DNA of 64,000 nucleotides from Janthinobacterium sp. Marseille (GTDB taxonomy: Bacteria; Pseudomonadota; Gammaproteobacteria; Burkholderiales; Burkholderiaceae_D). The stretch is from positions 806,001-870,000 of the forward strand of contig NC_009659.1 of NCBI RefSeq assembly GCF_000013625.1. Reading direction: 5' to 3'. Every line of letters begins with the position of its first letter. Position 1 is the first letter of the stretch. The position numbers and the translations under genes were made by a program. Shown here one piece after another: positions 25,074 to 34,179 of the stretch. The notes below the pieces were generated by a model. That model was not told the origin of the DNA. It searched no databases and worked only from the letters and a program-made list of their open reading frames with translations.

Positions 25074-26123
25074 TTACGAAGCGGGATTCGGATGCCGGTT
25101 GTGAATTTCTTCAATACCGTTCAAGACCGCTTCATCCAGTTCGAGATTGATGCTGTCCAGATTGCTTTGCAATTGCCCAAGCGTGGTTGCACCGATAATC
25201 GTACTCGTTAAAAACGGTCGTGTGTTGACATATGCCAAAGCCATTTGCGCGGGATCCAGTCCATGTTTACGGGCCAGTGCGACATAGGCTTCGACCGCGG
25301 TTTCCACTTGTGGTGCCTTATAGCGTACGAAGCGCTCAAACAGCGTGATGCGACCGTCGGCAGGGCGCGCACCGTGCAGGTACTTGCCGGACAAGACACC
25401 GAAAGCCAGTGGTGAATATGCGAGCAAGCCTATTTGTTCCTGATGCGAGAATTCCGACAACGCGATTTCAAAATAGCGATTCACCAGGCTGTACGGATTC
25501 TGGATGCTGACGATGCGTGGTAGGTTCAATTGCTCCGACGCACGCAGGAATTGTGCGAGGCCCCACGGCGTTTCATTCGAAACGCCGATATAGCGAATCT
25601 TGCCCTGTTTGACGAAGTCAGCCAGTACCGACAGGGTCTCGGCAATAGGGACGGTATCTTCATCCGGGAAGTGCGTGTAATTCTGCCGGCCAAAGATGTT
25701 CACGCTGCGATCCGGCCAGTGCAATTGATACAGGTCGATGTAATCCGTTTGCAGGCGCTCCAGGTTGCCATGCAGCGCGTCGGTCAGGCTGGCGCGGTCA
25801 AAGCTGGTTTTGCCATGCCGTACATGTTGTGGCTGGTGGGGCAGGCGGGCCGGGCCGGCGGCCTTGGTCGCAATGATCAATTGATCCCGTTTGCCGGATT
25901 TCTTCAGCCAGGTGCCGAGGTAACGCTCGGTCAGGCCCTGGGTTTCGGGTTTGGGCGGTACCGGGTACATCTCGGCCGCATCGATCAGGTTGACGCCGGC
26001 GGCAATCGCCATATCGAGCTGGGCGTGGGCCTCGGCTTCGGTGTTTTGCTCGCCCCAGGTCATGGTACCTAGTGCGATATTACTTACTTTGATATCTGTT
26101 TTTCCAAGTTGCTGATACTTCAT
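25074..26123 (-). CDS. Aldo/keto reductase (Tas-like)
   Basis: A 349-residue NADPH-dependent oxidoreductase with the AKR (alpha/beta)8 barrel. The catalytic tetrad is visible as Asp and Tyr in 'LIDAAEMYP', Lys in 'LIIATKAAG' and His in 'LYQLHWPDRS'. The start at 26123 is preferred over 26132 because the AAAGGA site lies 6 bp ahead of it and touches the other. The 'YIGVSNETPWGL' stretch and overall length match the Tas protein of E. coli. Its physiological substrate is unknown. Confidence 0.9.
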   Translation of the reverse strand: MKYQQLGKTDIKVSNIALGTMTWGEQNTEAEAHAQLDMAIAAGVNLIDAAEMYPVPPKPETQGLTERYLGTWLKKSGKRDQLIIATKAAGPARLPHQPQHVRHGKTSFDRASLTDALHGNLERLQTDYIDLYQLHWPDRSVNIFGRQNYTHFPDEDTVPIAETLSVLADFVKQGKIRYIGVSNETPWGLAQFLRASEQLNLPRIVSIQNPYSLVNRYFEIALSEFSHQEQIGLLAYSPLAFGVLSGKYLHGARPADGRITLFERFVRYKAPQVETAVEAYVALARKHGLDPAQMALAYVNTRPFLTSTIIGATTLGQLQSNLDSINLELDEAVLNGIEEIHNRHPNPAS

Positions 26124-26203
26124 TGCATGCATTCCTTTCAGTGTTGGCTTTTTTAGTCTAGCAACAATTGGGGAATGAGGTACGGCGGGGCTATAAGCTG
26201 GAA

Positions 26204-26217
26204 AAGAATAGATTCTT
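26204..26217. promoter_or_regulatory. Short palindrome in the sbp-ssu promoter region
   Basis: AAGAAT and ATTCTT are exact reverse complements around AG, 127 bp ahead of the sulfate-binding protein start and 18 bp from a larger inverted repeat. It may be a second half-site of a LysR-type operator; this is inference from position. Confidence 0.35.
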
Positions 26218-26234
26218 CAGCAGAAGGGCAGATA

Positions 26235-26261
26235 TTCCTTATGCATAAAACGCATAAGGAA
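26235..26261. promoter_or_regulatory. 10-bp inverted repeat, candidate operator of the sulfonate operon
   Basis: TTCCTTATGC (26235-26244) and GCATAAGGAA (26252-26261) are perfect reverse complements with a 7-nt spacer, 83 bp ahead of the first gene of the operon. Sulfur-starvation operons in relatives are activated by CysB/Cbl/SsuR LysR-type proteins that bind such dyads. No regulator gene is adjacent, so the binding protein is a guess. Confidence 0.55.
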
Positions 26262-26343
26262 CGATGAAACAATTCGTTTTGTTTTTTTCGGCGGCAATTT
26301 AATCTTCAATCTCCAGAAAACGAAATCGCCCAAGGGGAAGAAA

Positions 26344-27348
26344 ATGTTGCTCAAAAAACTGCTCGGCACTGCTTTCGCAATCGCATTGGTTGCGCCTAGC
26401 GTGCACGCTGCCGAAGTGTCGTTGTTGAACGTTTCGTACGATCCAACACGCGAACTGTATCAGGAATTCAATAAAGCTTTCGCCAAAGAGTGGAAAGCCA
26501 AAGCCGGTGACGACCTCAAGCTGAAAACATCGCATGGCGGTTCCGGTAAACAAGGTCGTGCCGTGATCGACGGTCTGGAAGCAGACGTAGTGACACTGGC
26601 GCTGGCATATGACATCGACGCGATTGCAGAGCACGGCTTGCTGGCCAAAGACTGGCAAAAACGCCTGCCGCACAATAGCTCACCTTACACTTCGACCATC
26701 GTATTCCTGGTCCGCAAGGGCAACCCTAAAGGTATCAAGGACTGGAACGATCTGGTTAAACCAGGCGTAGCAGTGATCACACCAAATCCAAAAACCTCGG
26801 GCGGCGCTCGCTGGAACCATTTGGCAGCATGGTTGTATGCATTGAAACAACCAGGCGGCACTGAAGCAACTGCAACTGACTTCATCTCCAAACTGTACAA
26901 AAACGTACCAGTACTGGATTCCGGCGCACGCGGTTCGACCACCACTTTTGTTGAGCGCGGTATCGGCGACGTATTGCTGGCATGGGAAAACGAAGCAATT
27001 CTGGCGATTAAAGAATTAGGCCCGGACAAGGTGGAAATCGTTGCACCTTCGGTCAGTATTCTGGCTGAGCCACCAGTTGCGGTTGTCGACAAAGTTGTTG
27101 ATCGTCGCGGCACACGCAAAGTAGCGGAAGCCTACCTGAAATACCTGTACACCACTGAAGGTCAGGAAATCGCAGCACAAAACTACTACCGTCCTACCGA
27201 CGAAAAAGTAGCGAAGAAATACGCAGCGCAATTCCCTAAAGTGAAGCTGTACACGATTGCTGATGTTGGTGGCTGGACTGCGGCACAGAAGAAGCACTTC
27301 TCTGATGGCGGCGTGTTCGACCAAATCTATCAACCAGGTAAAAAATAA
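26344..27348 (+). CDS. sbp: Sulfate ABC transporter periplasmic binding protein
   Basis: A 334-residue periplasmic protein with a signal peptide ending 'VAPSVHA' (about residue 22). The mature protein opens '[20 protein letters not shown]', and '[21 protein letters not shown]' (split here: [12 protein letters not shown] then IDGLEADVV) is the sulfate-binding signature. It binds sulfate or thiosulfate for an ABC importer, but no cysTWA genes follow. It heads the sulfonate operon, with ssuE 24 bp downstream. An AAGGGGAAG site precedes the ATG. Confidence 0.92.
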   Translation: MLLKKLLGTAFAIALVAPSVHAAEVSLLNVSYDPTRELYQEFNKAFAKEWKAKAGDDLKLKTSHGGSGKQGRAVIDGLEADVVTLALAYDIDAIAEHGLLAKDWQKRLPHNSSPYTSTIVFLVRKGNPKGIKDWNDLVKPGVAVITPNPKTSGGARWNHLAAWLYALKQPGGTEATATDFISKLYKNVPVLDSGARGSTTTFVERGIGDVLLAWENEAILAIKELGPDKVEIVAPSVSILAEPPVAVVDKVVDRRGTRKVAEAYLKYLYTTEGQEIAAQNYYRPTDEKVAKKYAAQFPKVKLYTIADVGGWTAAQKKHFSDGGVFDQIYQPGKK

Positions 27349-27372
27349 TCTGCATCATTCTTTGGAACAGAA

Positions 27373-27963
27373 ATGAATATTTTGTTGCTCGCGGGTAGTC
27401 CTTCAACACCATCACGTTCTACCCGCTTGCTGCATCACGTAGGCGAAAGACTGGCTTTGCTGGGACACCGTTATGTGAAGCTGCATGTACGTGATTTGCC
27501 TGCCCAGGCGCTGGTGCATGCAGATTTCAATGATGAGTTGTTGCGGGTTGCGCGGGAGCAGGTGGCGCAGGCTGATGCGGTCGTGATTGCTACGCCGGTC
27601 TACAAGGCGGCGTACAGCGGGATACTGAAAGCCTTCCTCGACCTGCTGCCGCAAGACGGCTTGCGTGGAAAACTGGTCTTGCCCCTGGCAACAGGTGGCA
27701 GCCAGTCCCATATGCTGGCCCTTGATTACGGTTTGCGCCCTGTACTGTCGGCGCTGGATGCCAAGCATGTATTGCCAAGCATCTATGCGACTGATTTGCA
27801 GATCAACTGGTCTGCAGAACAGGGTTTGACACTTGATGCTGCGATTGCCAAGCGTGTGAGCGACGGCATAGAGAACCTATCCGCCAGCTTGTCTGCGCTG
27901 AACGATGTAGCGCTCAACGAGTTCGACTCGATTCCTTTCTCCAGCGTGCGATGCAGTGTTTGA
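27373..27963 (+). CDS. ssuE: NADPH-dependent FMN reductase SsuE
   Basis: A 196-residue flavin reductase that supplies FMNH2 to the alkanesulfonate monooxygenase SsuD. The FMN loop is 'LLAGSPSTPSRSTRLLHHVG' at residues 4-23, and 'IATPVYKAAYSGILKAFLDL' (about 72-91) is typical of SsuE. It lies 24 bp after sbp and 135 bp before ssuA. The C-terminal ~25 residues are not conserved in the family and look variable. Confidence 0.92.
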   Translation: MNILLLAGSPSTPSRSTRLLHHVGERLALLGHRYVKLHVRDLPAQALVHADFNDELLRVAREQVAQADAVVIATPVYKAAYSGILKAFLDLLPQDGLRGKLVLPLATGGSQSHMLALDYGLRPVLSALDAKHVLPSIYATDLQINWSAEQGLTLDAAIAKRVSDGIENLSASLSALNDVALNEFDSIPFSSVRCSV

Positions 27964-28098
27964 TTTAGCGTTTGATTGAACGCAGCTGCGCAAGCAGCTT
28001 AGCCGCACAAATCTCTATCCGGTAGTTTGAAAAAATCGGTGCGCAGGCATCGGTGGGGAAGTTTTTTCGCCAAATTTTTGCATAACAAGGAAAACGAC

Positions 28099-29079
28099 AT
28101 GAGCAATGCTAACGAGAAGCGCCTGGCTAAACGCCGCACACTGGGATATTTGTCTGCTGCCGCGATAGGCGCACTGAGTTCAGGTTTGCCGAATTTCGCC
28201 GGCGCGCAAAGCAAGAGCGTCTTGCGCATCGGCTACCAGAAGTACGGCACGCTGGTGATCCTGAAAGGCCGCGGCACATTGGAAAAACGCCTGGCGGCAG
28301 AAAATATTGAAGTGAAATGGACAGAGTTCCCGGCCGGCCCGGTGCTGCTGGAAGGTTTGAATGTCGGCAGTATCGATTTCGGTACCGTCGGTGAAGCGCC
28401 GCCGATTTTTGCGCAGGCAGCCGGTGCCGACCTGGTGTATGTCGGTAATGAACCGCCTTCGCCGACCAGCGAAGCGATCATCGTACCGAAGAATTCGACA
28501 CTGAAAACCGTGGCCGACCTGAAAGGCAAGAAGGTCGCACTGAACAAGGGTTCGAATGTGCACTACCTGCTGGTCAAGGCGTTGGAAAAAGCCAGCCTCG
28601 ACTACAAGGATATCGAAACGATTTTCCTCGCCCCTGCCGATGCACGTGCTGCATTTGAACGCGGCAGTGTGGATGCATGGGTGATCTGGGATCCTTTCCT
28701 CGCTGCGGCCGAAAAACAAATCGGTGCGCGCGTATTGGCGGACGGCACCGGCATCGTGGCCAACCATCAGTTCTTCCTCGCTTCGCGTTCGTATGCGGAA
28801 AAGAATCCGAAGATCGTTTCCATCCTGCTCGACGAACTGGACCAGGTTGACCAGTGGAGCAGCAAGAACCTGGCTGAAGTCTCCAAGGTGCTAGTGGCAC
28901 AGACCGGCCTAGATTTGCCGAGTGTGGAACTGGCAGCCAAGCGCTATTCATACGGCGTCAAGCCGGTGACAGCAGAAGTTATCGCTGAACAGCAAAAGAT
29001 TGCGGATGTATTCAGTAATCTGAAACTGATCCCGAAAAAAATCACAGTCAAGGATGCGCTGGTTACGGCCAAGCGTTAA
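28099..29079 (+). CDS. ssuA: Aliphatic sulfonate ABC transporter substrate-binding protein
   Basis: A 326-residue periplasmic binding protein of the SsuA/TauA class. The start at 28099 has an AAGGAAA site and gives a leader 'KRLAKRRTLGYLSAAAIGAL' in which twin Arg precede the hydrophobic core, suggesting Tat export rather than Sec. 'LRIGYQKYGTLVILKGRGTL' opens the mature domain, and 'AVNVGSIDFGTVGEAPPIF'-like 'LNVGSIDFGTVGEAPPIFA' follows. It delivers alkanesulfonates to SsuBC. A stem-loop follows before ssuD. Confidence 0.92.
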   Translation: MSNANEKRLAKRRTLGYLSAAAIGALSSGLPNFAGAQSKSVLRIGYQKYGTLVILKGRGTLEKRLAAENIEVKWTEFPAGPVLLEGLNVGSIDFGTVGEAPPIFAQAAGADLVYVGNEPPSPTSEAIIVPKNSTLKTVADLKGKKVALNKGSNVHYLLVKALEKASLDYKDIETIFLAPADARAAFERGSVDAWVIWDPFLAAAEKQIGARVLADGTGIVANHQFFLASRSYAEKNPKIVSILLDELDQVDQWSSKNLAEVSKVLVAQTGLDLPSVELAAKRYSYGVKPVTAEVIAEQQKIADVFSNLKLIPKKITVKDALVTAKR

Positions 29080-29091
29080 GTAATGCAGCAG

Positions 29092-29121
29092 GGTGTCATC
29101 GAGCATGGTTTTGATGACACC
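29092..29121 (+). repeat. Intercistronic stem-loop between ssuA and ssuD
   Basis: GGTGTCATC (29092-29100) pairs with GATGACACC (29113-29121) across a 12-nt loop, followed by a T-rich stretch at 29124-29131. It may be a partial terminator or an RNA-protecting hairpin that sets the ratio of binding protein to downstream products. It lies 13 bp after the ssuA stop. Confidence 0.6.
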
Positions 29122-29144
29122 AGTTTGTTTTAAGGAATGAGATC

Positions 29145-30299
29145 ATGAGTTTGAATGTATTCTGGTTTTTGCCGACACATGGCGACAGCCGTTATCTGGG
29201 TACCTCAAAAGGTGCGCGTCAGGTTGATTTCGATTACCTGAAACAGGTCGCTGTATCGGCGGATACGCTGGGTTACGACGGCGTCTTGCTGCCGACCGGG
29301 CGTTCGTGCGAAGACGCATGGGTTGCCGCATCGAGCCTGATCGGCGAAACCAAGCAATTGAAATTCCTGGTCGCGGTACGCCCGGGTTTGAGTACACCAG
29401 GTCTTGCAGTCCGCATGGCTGCTACTTTCGATCGTTTGTCGAAAGGTCGTTTGTTGATCAATGTCGTGACCGGTGGCGATCAAGCCGAACTGGAAGCTGA
29501 TGGTTTGCATGCGAGCCATTCCGAGCGTTACGAAATCACTGATGAATTCCTGAAAGTATGGCGCGCCTCATTGTCTGGTGAGGGTGGTGATGCCGGCTAC
29601 GATTTCGAAGGCAAGCATATTCAGGTCAAGGGCGCGAAGACCTTGTATCCGCCGGTACAACAACCATATCCGCCGCTGTACTTCGGCGGCTCGTCACCAG
29701 CAGCGCATGAATTGGCTGCAGAACAAGTCGATGTCTACCTGACATGGGGTGAGCCTCCGGCCGCCGTTGCAGAAAAAATTGCCGACATGCGTGCACGTGC
29801 GGCGAAACATGGCCGTATCTTGAAGTTTGGCATTCGCCTGCACGTGATCGTGCGTGAAACCAATGAAGAGGCATGGAAAGCCGCCGATGAACTGATCAAG
29901 TATGTTGACGACGATCTGATTGCGCGGGCACAGGCTTCATTCAACAAGATGGATTCGGAAGGCCAGCGCCGCATGGCAGCCTTGCATGGCGGTAAAAAGG
30001 ACAAGCTCGAAGTGTCGCCAAATCTGTGGGCCGGGGTAGGCCTGGTACGTGGTGGCGCAGGTACTGCATTAGTGGGCGATGCGGAAACGGTGGCCGCACG
30101 TATGCAGGAATACGCAGACCTCGGTATCGAAACCTTCATCCTGTCCGGTTACCCGCATTTGGAGGAATCGTATCGCTTTGCCGAATTGGTATTCCCATTG
30201 CTGGGCAAAGGCAAGGCGCGTTCGGGTGAAGCGGTCTTGACCGGTCCATTCGGCGAAGTCATTTCCAATGACATCCTGCCTAAAGTTTCACAGAGCTAA
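29145..30299 (+). CDS. ssuD: FMNH2-dependent alkanesulfonate monooxygenase
   Basis: A 384-residue luciferase-like monooxygenase that cleaves alkanesulfonates to sulfite and aldehyde, using FMNH2 from SsuE. '[20 protein letters not shown]' at the start, '[20 protein letters not shown]' (about 47-66), '[15 protein letters not shown]' and '[20 protein letters not shown]' are all characteristic of SsuD. A TAAGGA site precedes the ATG. ssuC follows after 9 bp. Confidence 0.97.
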   Translation: MSLNVFWFLPTHGDSRYLGTSKGARQVDFDYLKQVAVSADTLGYDGVLLPTGRSCEDAWVAASSLIGETKQLKFLVAVRPGLSTPGLAVRMAATFDRLSKGRLLINVVTGGDQAELEADGLHASHSERYEITDEFLKVWRASLSGEGGDAGYDFEGKHIQVKGAKTLYPPVQQPYPPLYFGGSSPAAHELAAEQVDVYLTWGEPPAAVAEKIADMRARAAKHGRILKFGIRLHVIVRETNEEAWKAADELIKYVDDDLIARAQASFNKMDSEGQRRMAALHGGKKDKLEVSPNLWAGVGLVRGGAGTALVGDAETVAARMQEYADLGIETFILSGYPHLEESYRFAELVFPLLGKGKARSGEAVLTGPFGEVISNDILPKVSQS

Positions 30300-30308
30300 G
30301 GAATCCAC

Positions 30309-31139
30309 ATGAGCGCAGTTCTCCCGACTCTTGCTACTCCCGGCGCTGCTGCCGCTAAAGCGCCATCCACCTGGCGTGCCAGCGGTTTGAAGAAGCTGGT
30401 GCCATGGATAGTGCCGGTCTTGCTGATCAGCGTATGGCAGATCGCGTCGCAACTCGGCTGGCTCTCCAGCCGTATCTTGCCTGAGCCTTTCGCAGTGGCG
30501 AAGGCGGCATGGGAGCTGGCACTGTCCGGAGAATTGTGGACCCACGTCAAAGTGAGCTTGTGGCGTGCGACCACCAGCTTCGCAGTTGGTGGCGGACTGG
30601 GCTTGTTGCTGGGTTTGTTGACAGGCACATTCAAGACTGCGGAAACGCTGCTGGATACCACGCTGCAGATGATCCGCAATATTCCTGCTTTGGCACTGAT
30701 TCCTTTGGTGATCCTGTGGTTCGGCATTGAAGAGACATCGAAAATTTTCCTGGTGGCGGTCGGTGTGTTCTTCCCGGTTTACCTGAATACTTTCCACGGC
30801 ATTCGTTCGGTTGATAAGGGCTTGATCGAAATGGCGAAGAGCTATGGCTTGTCCGGCTGGTCGCTGTATCGCGATGTCATCTTGCCGGGGGCCTTGCCAT
30901 CGATCCTGGTGGGCGTGCGTTTCTCGCTGGGCCTGGTGTGGGTGTTGTTGATCGTGGCAGAAACGATTTCGGCGCAATCGGGTATCGGTTACATGACGAT
31001 GAATGCCCGCGAATTCCTGCAAACCGATGTGGTGCTGGTCGGCATCCTGTTGTACGCACTGCTGGGCAAGCTGGCCGATGTGGTATCGCGTACGCTGGAA
31101 GGTTACTGGTTGCGCTGGCATCCGGGTTACCGTCATTAA
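30309..31139 (+). CDS. ssuC: Aliphatic sulfonate ABC transporter permease
   Basis: A 276-residue inner-membrane permease with six predicted helices. The cytoplasmic EAA loop reads '[20 protein letters not shown]' (about 177-196), and the helix '[20 protein letters not shown]' is typical of the nitrate/sulfonate/taurine group. It forms the channel with SsuB. An N-terminal Ala/Pro-rich segment of about 25 residues precedes the first helix. ssuB follows within 3 bp. Confidence 0.95.
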   Translation: MSAVLPTLATPGAAAAKAPSTWRASGLKKLVPWIVPVLLISVWQIASQLGWLSSRILPEPFAVAKAAWELALSGELWTHVKVSLWRATTSFAVGGGLGLLLGLLTGTFKTAETLLDTTLQMIRNIPALALIPLVILWFGIEETSKIFLVAVGVFFPVYLNTFHGIRSVDKGLIEMAKSYGLSGWSLYRDVILPGALPSILVGVRFSLGLVWVLLIVAETISAQSGIGYMTMNAREFLQTDVVLVGILLYALLGKLADVVSRTLEGYWLRWHPGYRH

Positions 31140-31141
31140 GA

Positions 31142-31987
31142 ATGAGACAGCTTATGCAAATTAATCAAACAGAACAGCAGGCATTGTCTGCCGCGCCGGA
31201 TGCACGACGTGGCATCCGCGTCGCGGTTGAGAGCCTGTACAAATCCTATGGCGGTCGTGAAGTACTGAAAGCGATCGAACTGACATTGGAGCCCGGCGAA
31301 TTCGTCGCCGTCGTTGGTCGCAGTGGTTGCGGTAAAAGTACCTTGCTGCGCCTAGTGGCGGAACTGGAAACCGCAGACAGTGGCACGCTGACCTTTGGCG
31401 ATGGCAAGACAGCGCCGGAAACCCGCATCATGTTCCAGGACTCGCGCCTGTTGCCATGGAAGCGTGTGCTCGACAACGTCGCACTGGGTCTGCCGAAGAA
31501 AGACGATGCGCTGCAAGCCTTGCGTCAGGTCGGGCTGGAAGAGCGTGCTGGTGAATGGCCTGCCGTCCTCTCAGGTGGACAGCGTCAGCGCGTGGCGTTG
31601 GCGCGTGCACTGGTGCATGACCCCGAATTGTTATTGCTGGATGAACCGCTCGGTGCGCTGGATGCATTGACGCGTATCGAAATGCAGCAATTGATCGAGA
31701 CCTTGTGGCAAAAGCGTGGTTTCACCGCCTTGCTGGTAACCCACGATGTGCAGGAAGCGATTGCACTGGCCGATCGTGTGGTCCTGATCGAAGACGGTCG
31801 TATCACACTGGATGAACGTATCCCGCTGGCGCGACCACGTGCGCGCGGCAATGCCACCTTTGCACAACTGGAAGAACGGATACTGGCGCACGTATTGCAG
31901 ATTCCGCCTTCCGCGGATGCACAAGATTCTTCCCTGGGCGATGTATCACTGTTGAAAACAGTGAATCAGTTTGCCTGGGCAGTTTGA
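31142..31987 (+). CDS. ssuB: Aliphatic sulfonate ABC transporter ATP-binding protein
   Basis: An ATPase of 281 residues from the ATG at 31142, or 277 from the ATG at 31154, which has slightly better spacing to a GAGAC site. Walker A is '[13 protein letters not shown]', the signature '[15 protein letters not shown]', Walker B '[11 protein letters not shown]' and the switch '[11 protein letters not shown]'. It energises sulfonate import with SsuC. The start overlaps no gene and is 3 bp after ssuC, so the two are probably translationally linked. Confidence 0.95.
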   Translation: MRQLMQINQTEQQALSAAPDARRGIRVAVESLYKSYGGREVLKAIELTLEPGEFVAVVGRSGCGKSTLLRLVAELETADSGTLTFGDGKTAPETRIMFQDSRLLPWKRVLDNVALGLPKKDDALQALRQVGLEERAGEWPAVLSGGQRQRVALARALVHDPELLLLDEPLGALDALTRIEMQQLIETLWQKRGFTALLVTHDVQEAIALADRVVLIEDGRITLDERIPLARPRARGNATFAQLEERILAHVLQIPPSADAQDSSLGDVSLLKTVNQFAWAV

Positions 31988-32034
31988 TCTGATTTTTATT
32001 TAAATGAATTTTTAACCCACACAAAGGAAACACC

Positions 32035-32253
32035 ATGAGTATCGAAAAAATCAATGCACGCAATCAATTCAAAGGCAAGATCAGCAACATCATCCTGGGT
32101 GACGTTGTATCGGAAGTCGATGTCGAAACACCGGCTGGTATTGTTACCTCGGTTATCACCACACGTTCGGTTAAGGATCTGGAATTGAAGATCGGTACCG
32201 AAGTAGTGGCGCTGGTCAAGGCAACCGAAGTATCGATCGCCAAATTGTTATGA
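32035..32253 (+). CDS. ssuF: Molybdopterin/molybdate-binding molbindin (SsuF-like)
   Basis: A 72-residue single TOBE (Mop) domain protein: 'MSIEKINARNQFKGKISNII' opens it and 'TSVITTRSVKDLELKIGTEV' follows at about 39-58. An AAAGGAAA site precedes the ATG. In Pseudomonas putida the ssuEADCB cluster ends with such a gene, ssuF, needed for growth on some sulfur esters. The position here, 47 bp after ssuB, supports the same assignment. Its biochemical role is not settled. Confidence 0.88.
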   Translation: MSIEKINARNQFKGKISNIILGDVVSEVDVETPAGIVTSVITTRSVKDLELKIGTEVVALVKATEVSIAKLL

Positions 32254-32330
32254 ACCAAAGGCGCGTCTGAAAGACGTGCCATCGATGCGCACGCTTTCAG
32301 ATGTCTCCTTGAAGATCAAGGAAGAGCAGC

Positions 32331-33182
32331 ATGAGTTTCCCCGCCTTGCAGCAATATTTATCGCGCTTACATGATGCCCCGCAAGCCGACACTACCTTGT
32401 GGCTCGACCAGCAGGGACGGGCCCACGGACGCTACTTCAATTCGACGCTGACCAGTGCCTTCCAGCCGATACGCACCCCGGAAACCGGTGGCATCGTTGG
32501 TGTGCAAGGCTTCATGCGCAGCTATTCCAAAAACGACACCGGCCTGAGTATCTGGAAATTGCTGGATACCGGCGCCACTGATGAACAATCGGTGGAACTG
32601 GATCGCCTGTGCCGCTTGCTGCATGCGGTGAACTTTTACCGCCAGCCGGAAATGGTTGATTACGATCTCTACCTCAGCGTACATGCACGCCTGTTGGCTG
32701 CGGTCGACAGCAATCACGGCATGTCTTTCCGCCGTGTACTCGATGTGCTCGGCCTGCCGCATAAAAAAATCGTTTTGCAATTACCGCAGATCCAGCCGGA
32801 CCAGGCGTGGCTTATGAACTATGTTGCCGATAATTATCGGCGCAACGGTTTCCGCCTCGCAGTGAATGCCGCCGATGCACGGCAGGGACTGGACTTGCTG
32901 GAGCAGGTGCAGCCGGATGTGATCAAGGTTGATGTGCGGGAAATCACGGATGAAGCCGCCACCCTGGACCTGCTCTGCGTTGCCGGTGAGAAGGATGTGA
33001 AGCTGGTTTTCAAACGTGTAGAATCGACAGCGATTTATGAAAAACTGCGCAAGCTGGGTGCCCAGGCACAGCAGACCATACTGGCGCAGGGTTATTTGTG
33101 GGATCAACCCAAGGCAAGCTTTGCGCAGCAGGCAGGTGCAAGCGAGCCGGAAGCAATTGCGACGGCAGGCCTTGAATCATGA
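32331..33182 (+). CDS. Degenerate EAL-domain protein
   Basis: A 283-residue protein with the fold pattern of an EAL phosphodiesterase but without its catalytic residues. The EAL motif position reads 'GVQGFMRSYS'; the Mg-binding Asn site reads 'YLSVHARL'; the ELTE position reads 'LQLPQI'; the DDFG position reads 'VNAADARQG'. 'PDVIKVDVREI' and 'LAQGYLWDQP' keep the outline of the later EAL strands. It is likely inactive as an enzyme and may bind a protein or nucleotide. The stop overlaps the start of the hydrolase gene by 4 bp, so the pair is translationally coupled and follows ssuF. Confidence 0.78.
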   Translation: MSFPALQQYLSRLHDAPQADTTLWLDQQGRAHGRYFNSTLTSAFQPIRTPETGGIVGVQGFMRSYSKNDTGLSIWKLLDTGATDEQSVELDRLCRLLHAVNFYRQPEMVDYDLYLSVHARLLAAVDSNHGMSFRRVLDVLGLPHKKIVLQLPQIQPDQAWLMNYVADNYRRNGFRLAVNAADARQGLDLLEQVQPDVIKVDVREITDEAATLDLLCVAGEKDVKLVFKRVESTAIYEKLRKLGAQAQQTILAQGYLWDQPKASFAQQAGASEPEAIATAGLES

Positions 33183-33730
33183 CCCTTCCTTATTTATCCG
33201 ATTATCGCGTACTGGTGGTGCCGGGCTTGCACGGCAGCGGCCCCGAACATTGGCAATCACGCTGGGAGCGCCTGTATCCGAGTTTCCAGCGCGTGGTGCA
33301 GGATGACTGGTCGCAACCTGACCTGGCACGCTGGGCGCAGCGCATGACGGAAGTCCTCAGCGAATCGGATCAACCCACATTGATCGTCGCGCACAGCTTC
33401 GGTTGCCTGACCACGATGCAGGCGGCCAGCAATGGTCGTTTCGATTTGGCCGGTGCCTTACTGGTAGCGCCAGCAGATCCGGAGAAATTCGGCGTCGACG
33501 ATATCTTGCGCGATGCACGCCTGCCATGCCCGTCCATCGTCATCGGCAGCAGCAACGATCCATGGATGGCCAGCCACCGTGCGGCTTACTGGGCTGATAT
33601 CTGGGGCTGCGGTTTCCTCAGCGCCGGTGCGCTCGGACATATCAATGCCGAATCCAATCTCGGCGATTGGGAGCAGGGCTTGCGCCAGTTACAGACGCTA
33701 TTGGATATGGTGCATCCGAGCTGCAATTGA
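33179..33730 (+). CDS. RBBP9/YdeN family alpha/beta hydrolase
   Basis: A 183-residue small serine hydrolase. 'VLVVPGLHGSGPEHWQSRWE' (about 10-29) is the family opening, and the nucleophile elbow is 'IVAHSFGCL' (about 67-75). The acid is in 'IGSSNDPWM' and the base His in 'ALGHINAESN'. It is cytoplasmic. Its ATG overlaps the end of the degenerate EAL gene, implying coupled expression. The substrate is unknown; a link to the sulfonate operon is suggested only by position. Confidence 0.9.
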   Translation: MTLPYLSDYRVLVVPGLHGSGPEHWQSRWERLYPSFQRVVQDDWSQPDLARWAQRMTEVLSESDQPTLIVAHSFGCLTTMQAASNGRFDLAGALLVAPADPEKFGVDDILRDARLPCPSIVIGSSNDPWMASHRAAYWADIWGCGFLSAGALGHINAESNLGDWEQGLRQLQTLLDMVHPSCN

Positions 33731-33738
33731 GGATGGAT

Positions 33739-34107
33739 TTATTTGAAGGTTTGCAGATAAGCCAGCAAGTCCGTGATCTGCTTTTCATCGCTGATGCCAA
33801 AGAAGCGCATCTTGTTACCCGGTATCACATCATTCGTCGATTGAATGAAGGCGCGTAGGTTCGCCTCGGTCCACACGACGCGGGAAGAACTCATCGCCGC
33901 AGAATACTTGTAATCCTTTGTCGTTCCCGCTGTGCGTCCGACTATACCGTTGAGCTGTGGTCCAAAGTTGCCGCGGGCAGAAGGCCCGACCTGATGGCAA
34001 TTCGCACATTTCGCAAACACGCGTTTGCCGGCAGCGACATCGCCTGCTGCATGGCTGGCGGATGCCAGCAAGCCAAGTGCCAGCGACAGGAATAATTTCT
34101 TGAACAT
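33739..34107 (-). CDS. Class I c-type cytochrome
   Basis: A 122-residue periplasmic cytochrome of the mitochondrial c/c2 type. Signal peptide 1-20 ends 'ASASHA'; the haem site is 'CANCHQVGPSARG' (about 34-46), and the axial Met is in 'PGNKMRFFGI' (about 96-105). The 'FGPQLNGIVGRTAGTTKDY' stretch is typical of this class. It is a single gene, convergent with the hydrolase gene 8 bp away; no terminator hairpin separates them. Confidence 0.93.
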   Translation of the reverse strand: MFKKLFLSLALGLLASASHAAGDVAAGKRVFAKCANCHQVGPSARGNFGPQLNGIVGRTAGTTKDYKYSAAMSSSRVVWTEANLRAFIQSTNDVIPGNKMRFFGISDEKQITDLLAYLQTFK

Positions 34108-34179
34108 ATTTGATCAGAACCTGATATGCGTGATGGCTTGAACAGCCACCACGCATAGCGGCAATGGAAACGACAGTAT

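Noticed and set aside
32260..32280. 9-bp hairpin after ssuF (one G-U pair)
   Set aside because: No T-run follows and downstream genes continue on the same strand; too weak to call a terminator.
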